Source: Chloroflexota bacterium (GTDB taxonomy: Bacteria; Chloroflexota; Anaerolineae; Promineifilales; Promineifilaceae). Taken from it: a stretch of 45,647 nucleotides of DNA. A program made the position numbers and the translations under genes. Location of the stretch: the NCBI GenBank assembly GCA_024275635.1, contig JAJRYT010000062.1, positions 1 through 45,647 of the forward strand, given 5' to 3'. Positions 41,484 to 45,647 of the stretch are shown here, one piece after another. Below the pieces are notes generated by a model that was given only the letters and a program-made list of their open reading frames with translations, had not been told where the DNA came from and did no database searches. The stretch's first letter is position 1; each line of letters opens with the position of its first letter.

Positions 41484-41966
41484 TTGGTTACTATTCCAGT
41501 TCATTGGCGGCGCGTGGCGGCGCGTTTGGTGAAGTTACCATTATTCAATTATTTAATGGTTTTGGCCATCCGCCTGGCCGTGCCGCGACATCGGATTGGG
41601 GTCATGTTGGCAGCGCTGGATGAAGAGGGCCGGGTATTGTTGTTACGACATGTTTTTCATCCGCATACCCCCTGGGGGTTGCCCGGCGGCTGGTTAAACC
41701 AGGGTGAATCACCGGCAGAAGGGATATTGCGGGAGATAAAAGAGGAGATGGGGGTGACGGCCGTTCTCCATTCCACCATCCATATCGCCGCCCAAACCCG
41801 CCCGCCTCATATCGGCATCGCCTACCTGGGTCGCATCCAACCCGGCCCCATGACATTGAGCGCCGAAATCATTGAAGCCGGATGGTTTCCACCCAATGAG
41901 ATGCCAGACCCCTTATCGGCATTTACCAAAGACGCCATTAAGGCAGCGAGGCGGCAGAGAAGTTGA
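41484..41966 (+). CDS. Nudix hydrolase
   Basis: A 160-residue cytosolic Nudix enzyme. The Nudix box is complete: G-x5-E-x7-R-E-I-x-E-E-M-G-V (from G-G-W-L-N-Q-G-E-S-P to R-E-I-K-E-E-M-G-V, about 70-92), giving the Mg-binding helix that cleaves nucleoside diphosphates linked to another group. The substrate is not evident (ADP-ribose, NADH or oxidised nucleotides are typical). The N-terminal 35 residues are basic and hydrophobic, possibly membrane-associated. The start is a TTG at 41484; the ATG at 41556 is an alternative that would remove this region. It has a hairpin leader of its own. Confidence 0.87.
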   Translation: MVTIPVHWRRVAARLVKLPLFNYLMVLAIRLAVPRHRIGVMLAALDEEGRVLLLRHVFHPHTPWGLPGGWLNQGESPAEGILREIKEEMGVTAVLHSTIHIAAQTRPPHIGIAYLGRIQPGPMTLSAEIIEAGWFPPNEMPDPLSAFTKDAIKAARRQRS

Positions 41967-41967
41967 A

Positions 41968-42019
41968 TTAGTAAGTGGGTAATTGGGTAATTAAATTACC
42001 CAATTACTAATCACTAATT
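41968..42019. repeat. Word repeat gggtaattgggtaatt with inverted half
   Basis: AGTGGGTAATTGGGTAATTA then ATTACCCAATTACTAATCAC, a self-complementary 50-bp stretch right behind the Nudix stop, sharing its words with 23658-23761. Confidence 0.8.
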
Positions 42020-42050
42020 ACTCCACCACAAGGAGAACAAATCAACAACC

Positions 42051-43526
42051 ATGAACAGAGGGTCTTCCCCTGGCCTGGGGCAATGGCTAACCGTCTTATT
42101 GATGGTCACCATCACCATATTCTTATTGCTGAAACTGTACCAATACGCTGGTTTCCGCCAATTTTACCCGGCCGGACTCACCGTGGCTGGCGTAGATGTG
42201 GGTGGCTTAACGCGGGACGAGGCCAGTGAACTACTCAATAATCGGTATATTGAAGCGCCAATCACCATTTATCATGGCGAACAATCTTTCGACGTCAGCC
42301 CCGCCCAGGCCAATTTTACGCTTGACCGGGACACCATGCTCAATGAGGCTGACTTTCAACGAGTGCAGCAAGATTTTTGGGCCGGATTTTGGGGCTTTTT
42401 ATGGGGACGGCCGATTGAGGTTGCTCCCGTCCCCCTGACAGCTACCCATGATCGGGAAGCCCTGCGTGATGTGCTGCAAGAAATCGCCAACCTGAACGAC
42501 AAACCGGCCCAGCCGCCTCAGCCAGTGCCATCTACCCTCAGCTTTCAATTTGGCGAGATGGGCACGCAAACCAACATCCAGGCCAGCTTCGCCGATGTAG
42601 AAGCGGCGCTTTACCGGCCAACCAGCCGGGAAGCGCGTCTGGTCATCGAGCCATTGGCTTCCGCCCGCCCGGAAATCAATCTGCTGACGCGGCTTTTAGT
42701 GAACATGGCACAAGATTATGAACAGTCTACCGGCGGCACGGCTTCCCTTTTTCTTTTGGAACTGGCGACCGGTGAAGAACGGACGATTAATGCCGGCGTG
42801 GCCATGTCGGGCATGGATTTGTTGAAAATACCCCTGGTTTTGGAATTGTACCGGGCGCTGGACCATCCCCCCACGCTATCACAGCGGGCGCTTATTTCTG
42901 ATACGTTAGTTGTTCAGCCTGACCATTTAAGCGCCAATGCGCTGCTCAATATTATCGCCGGGCAAGATGATCCTTACCTGGGCACGGATTTGGTAACGGA
43001 ATCTATGCAGCAGTTAGGATTGGTGAATACGTTTATGGTAGCGCCATATGACGATGACGGCCGTCCCACCCTGCAAACGCTTTCAACCCCGGCCAACAAT
43101 GTCGAAGATCTGGCTACCCGCCCCACGCCGCACATGCAAACGACGGCCGAGGAGATGGGCACGCTGCTTTCAATGATTTATTATTGCGCCCAGGGGCAGG
43201 GCGGCGCGATTTCGGCCGTGTACGGGGACGCCGTCACCCAGGCCGAATGTCAGGAGATTTTGACGATCATGCAACAAAACCAGATCGGCAGCTTAATAGA
43301 GGAAGGCGTGCCGGAGGGAACGGCCGTTGCCCACCGGCACGGCTGGATCAGCGATACCAATGGCGACGCCGGTATCCTCTTCACCCCCGCCAGCGATTAC
43401 GTCCTCGTCGTCATGCTCTATAAACCCAACTGGCTGGAATGGGAAATCAGTTCCCCCCTGGTGGCCGATATCTCCCGCGCAGTGTATAACTTCTACAATT
43501 TTGATGCGCCCTACCTGGGCAATTAG
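42051..43526 (+). CDS. Membrane-anchored beta-lactamase-fold protein, paralog 1 (SxxK replaced)
   Basis: A 491-residue protein: N-terminal transmembrane helix (about 13-32), a PG_binding_4/YoaR-like domain (about 40-210), then a class A beta-lactamase-like domain (about 225-491). Comparing with the intact hydrolase at 10432 and with paralog 2, the nucleophile motif is D256-L-L-K259 instead of SxxK, the second motif is S294-A-N296 (SDN-like), and the third is R429-H-G instead of KTG. Without Ser the usual acyl-enzyme chemistry is unlikely, so a cell-wall-binding or regulatory role fits better. It is followed by the 513-residue paralog 171 bp away; the C-terminal 250 residues of the two are closely alike. 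Confidence 0.85.
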   Translation: MNRGSSPGLGQWLTVLLMVTITIFLLLKLYQYAGFRQFYPAGLTVAGVDVGGLTRDEASELLNNRYIEAPITIYHGEQSFDVSPAQANFTLDRDTMLNEADFQRVQQDFWAGFWGFLWGRPIEVAPVPLTATHDREALRDVLQEIANLNDKPAQPPQPVPSTLSFQFGEMGTQTNIQASFADVEAALYRPTSREARLVIEPLASARPEINLLTRLLVNMAQDYEQSTGGTASLFLLELATGEERTINAGVAMSGMDLLKIPLVLELYRALDHPPTLSQRALISDTLVVQPDHLSANALLNIIAGQDDPYLGTDLVTESMQQLGLVNTFMVAPYDDDGRPTLQTLSTPANNVEDLATRPTPHMQTTAEEMGTLLSMIYYCAQGQGGAISAVYGDAVTQAECQEILTIMQQNQIGSLIEEGVPEGTAVAHRHGWISDTNGDAGILFTPASDYVLVVMLYKPNWLEWEISSPLVADISRAVYNFYNFDAPYLGN

Positions 43527-43528
43527 AG

Positions 43529-43680
43529 TAATGATTAATGATTGAAGATTAGTAGCTGTATAGGTGTCATTTCGACCGGAGAGAGATCTTCCTTATCGCA
43601 TGAGGCGGCAAAGCTCCGCTCGTCGAAATGACAGAGACCTGTACAGTTATAAAGATTAATCATCAATCTTCACTCTCTTC
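43529..43680. repeat. Nested inverted repeats between the paralogs
   Basis: Outer words GATTGAAGATTAG (about 43540) and AATCATCAATCTTCA (about 43659), a middle pair CTGTATAGGT/ACCTGTACAG and the inner perfect pair TGTCATTTCGAC (43565-43576)/GTCGAAATGACA (43622-43633) form three shells. This suggests one repeat inserted into another. The insert has a 45-bp non-palindromic centre. Confidence 0.75.
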
Positions 43681-43697
43681 ATCTCTCCATAATCAAT

Positions 43698-45239
43698 ATG
43701 CTCAAAGCAATCCAGAAATTCCTAACAATCACCTTACTCACCATCAGCGTAATTTTTCTGGCCTACCAGGCATTTTTGTACAGCTATGCCCGCGTCCTTT
43801 TACCGCAAAGCGCCACCATCGCCGGGCTAGACGTTTCCGGCATGTCGCGGCAAGAAGCGGCCGAACTACTTAATAACCATTATCTATCGCCAATCGCCGC
43901 CTTTTATCAAGATGAACGAATAGAAATTACGGCCGACGAAACCGGCTTCCAAATGGATATTGAAGAGATGCTCGACCAGGCTGAAGCCGCCAAAGGAAAG
44001 CAAGATTTTGGGCAGGGATTCTTTGAATTCCTTGTCAAACGGGCCGTCGAACCGGTCTCGATTGATCTGCAGGCCACACACGACCGGGAAGCGCTGACTG
44101 AACGCTTAAAAACCATCGCCCGCTTTCTGGATAAACCGGCCAAAGCGCCGCAGTTGCTGGCCGCCTCCACCACTTTCAAGGAAGGCGAAGCCGGTTACGT
44201 CATGGATGTAGAAGCCAGCCTGGCCGAAGTTGAAGCCGCCATTTACCGCCCCGATAACCGCTTGGTCAACCTCATCATCGAAGACCAGCCCGCGCCCGAG
44301 TTCAGCCTGGAAAGTTTGCGCGCCAACCTGGAAGGACAGATTGACGCCTTCAGCGGGCTGGGCAGCGTGTTTATCATGGATTTGCAAACGGGCGAGGAGT
44401 TGGGCATCAATGAAGATGTGGCCATGTCCGGCTTGAGCATTCTCAAAATTCTCATTTTTATGGATACATACCGCACGCTGGATGGGCCTCCGGGTGATTA
44501 TGTGCGGCAGTTATTGGAAGATACGGCCGTTCGTTCCAGCAATTACGGAGCCAATCTACTGCTGCATGTCATCGCCGGGGAAAACAACACCTATCGCGGC
44601 GCCGATCTGCTCACCGAATTCGCCCAACGGCTGGGACTGATCAACACCTTCATGGCGATTCCATATGACGCAACGGCCGTCCCCTCCCACCGCAGCACCT
44701 ACGTCACCCCGGCCAATTCCCGCCCCGATCTGCCCACCAAGCCCGATACAGCCATGCAGACCACCGCCGAAGAAATGGGCACGATGCTCTCCATGATTTA
44801 TTACTGCGCCCAGGGCGGCGGCACATTACTGGCCGTCTATCCCGACGAAATCACACCGGCTGAATGTCAGGCCGTATTAGATTTGATGGTGCTGAATGTA
44901 GAAGGCAACCTGATCCGTTTTGGCGTGCCTGAAGATGTGCCCGTTTCCCACAAACACGGCTGGGATTTCGTCACCCACGGCGACGCCGGGATTGTCTTTT
45001 CCCCCGGCGGCGATTATGTGATTGTGGAGTATGTGACCGCCCCGGACACGGACTGGCTGCCATATGAGATTGGCTTCCCCATTTTGCGCGAAATTTCGCG
45101 GGCGACGTATAACTATTTCAACTTCGACAACCCCAATCTGGAAAACCCGGAAGACCGTTCTATCCGCGAGGCTGAGGCCCGCGCGGCGGCAGCGGCGGCT
45201 ACAGCCGAAGCCACTCCGGCCGCAACGCCAACGCCGTGA
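43698..45239 (+). CDS. Membrane-anchored beta-lactamase-fold protein, paralog 2 (SDN serine lost)
   Basis: A 513-residue paralog of the preceding gene with the same plan: transmembrane helix (about 10-30), PG_binding_4/YoaR-like domain, and a beta-lactamase-fold domain (about 215-490). Here the first motif is intact (S247-I-L-K250) but the second is G284-A-N286 in place of S-x-N, and the third is K419-H-G. The C-terminus carries an extra low-complexity Ala/Glu/Thr/Pro tail (about 490-513) absent from paralog 1. Thus each paralog lacks a different catalytic residue. Extracytoplasmic attachment to the cell wall is likely; activity is uncertain. Confidence 0.85.
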   Translation: MLKAIQKFLTITLLTISVIFLAYQAFLYSYARVLLPQSATIAGLDVSGMSRQEAAELLNNHYLSPIAAFYQDERIEITADETGFQMDIEEMLDQAEAAKGKQDFGQGFFEFLVKRAVEPVSIDLQATHDREALTERLKTIARFLDKPAKAPQLLAASTTFKEGEAGYVMDVEASLAEVEAAIYRPDNRLVNLIIEDQPAPEFSLESLRANLEGQIDAFSGLGSVFIMDLQTGEELGINEDVAMSGLSILKILIFMDTYRTLDGPPGDYVRQLLEDTAVRSSNYGANLLLHVIAGENNTYRGADLLTEFAQRLGLINTFMAIPYDATAVPSHRSTYVTPANSRPDLPTKPDTAMQTTAEEMGTMLSMIYYCAQGGGTLLAVYPDEITPAECQAVLDLMVLNVEGNLIRFGVPEDVPVSHKHGWDFVTHGDAGIVFSPGGDYVIVEYVTAPDTDWLPYEIGFPILREISRATYNYFNFDNPNLENPEDRSIREAEARAAAAAATAEATPAATPTP

Positions 45240-45647
45240 AGAATGGGGGGAACGGCCGTTACCAATTACCCATTACTCTGTCCTGAAAATTACGGCGTCT
45301 TCAGGATTTCGCGGGATCAAGAAAAAATCTACCGCTAATTAAACGAACTAACATGAAAAATAAAAATTTCGCGCAATTCGCGGCAAAAAATTGACCGGCT
45401 GGCAAACCAACCCCGCCAGATACCCAAAACGGCATGGTTCAAAACTCGGTTTTGCATCTTTACAAATCGGCTTTGCGTTCGGCCATCGCATTGCAAATGC
45501 ACGGCGGAGACAAAAAACCCGTTGAAAACGGGTTGAAATGCGCTCAAACCGGGTCTTTAGCGCGTTTCAACGCACTTTTTGTATTAGATGTGGATTTCCA
45601 ATCCACATCTAATTGTAAAGATGATTTTGTCAAAAATGAACCACGCC
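45240..45647. other. Gene-free right end with dispersed element B and hairpins
   Basis: No gene is seen in these 408 bp. One ACGGCCGT follows the stop codon. 45304-45410 is element B, copy 2, sharing the end AGGATTTCGCGGG and AAAAAATTGACC with copy 1 but with a core of 'ttcgcg' words. AACCCGTT/AACGGGTT (45516-45534, 3-nt loop) is a small hairpin within mirrored GTTGAAATGCGC/GCGCGTTTCAAC words. The window ends in a further hairpin listed separately. Confidence 0.6.
45583..45613. repeat. Perfect 14-bp inverted repeat with 3-nt loop
   Basis: ATTAGATGTGGATT (45583-45596) and its complement (45600-45613) around TCC. It shares the central TCCAA with the hairpin at 1271-1303. Confidence 0.75.

Noticed and set aside
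45335..45547. A 70-codon minus-strand frame near the right edge
   Set aside because: It runs through element B and hairpin repeats, lacks a ribosome-binding site and resembles no protein family.

Overview
The window reads as chromosomal DNA of a free-living, metabolically flexible bacterium. The most likely source is the Chloroflexota (Anaerolineae-like). The grounds are the gene types, the many two-domain serine-hydrolase and lipoprotein genes, the YeeE/YedE and mercuric-reductase-like genes, and an intergenic style rich in short 'word' repeats. This placement is inference, since no rRNA or other phylogenetic marker is present. No tRNA, rRNA, CRISPR array or complete insertion sequence was seen. 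The 8-bp palindrome ACGGCCGT occurs about 67 times by hand count, in genes (all reading frames) and between them, where roughly one copy would be expected.

0-5.6 kb is a respiratory nitrogen-type module on the minus strand: a NapC/NirT-like tetraheme quinol dehydrogenase, an octaheme hydroxylamine-oxidoreductase-like lipoprotein, a Crp/Fnr regulator and a small redox-disulfide protein. A NarL-type response regulator and a NarX-like cytoplasmic GAF kinase run away from it on the plus strand. Two matching 14-bp Crp/Fnr-type sites lie at -41.5 relative to predicted promoters of the cytochrome operon and the redox protein. 5.9-8.6 kb is aconitase. 8.7-10.4 kb is an accessory patch: an AT-rich DUF4160 gene beside a lipoprotein-leader remnant, an unknown gene, and a HEPN/MNT toxin-antitoxin-like pair.

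10.4-19 kb holds a class A beta-lactamase-fold hydrolase, a GT39-like glycosyltransferase, chorismate synthase, a lipoprotein, a membrane protein with an arsenate reductase, a dolichol-phosphate-mannose-synthase-like enzyme, a methyltransferase and a short B12-binding radical SAM protein. 19-24.7 kb carries sulfur uptake and activation: a YeeE/YedE transporter, an MFS exporter, CysN/C and CysD.

25-31 kb is the most unusual part. A PP2C phosphatase and a divergent Ser/Thr kinase form one operon; a nicotinamidase-like cysteine hydrolase and a von Willebrand factor A protein form another. Phosphatase + kinase + vWA is the composition of the TerY-P triad. The two operons start from near-identical sigma70 promoters, each with the same two-part palindromic operator (GTGTA-N5-TACAC between -35 and -10, then a GTGT-N7-ACAC type site downstream of the start point). 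Between them sit a small membrane protein and two AT-rich genes, one with an internal duplication.

31-38 kb encodes heme A synthase, an SDR, a mercuric-reductase-like flavoprotein, an anchored protein, an enoyl-CoA hydratase, a methyltransferase and a PAP2 phosphatase. 38-45.2 kb encodes an OmpR/HisKA two-component pair, a PspC protein, a Nudix hydrolase and two tandem paralogous beta-lactamase-fold proteins whose catalytic motifs are damaged at different positions. Intergenic regions throughout carry dispersed repeats, two families of which have conserved ends and a variable tandem-repeat core.
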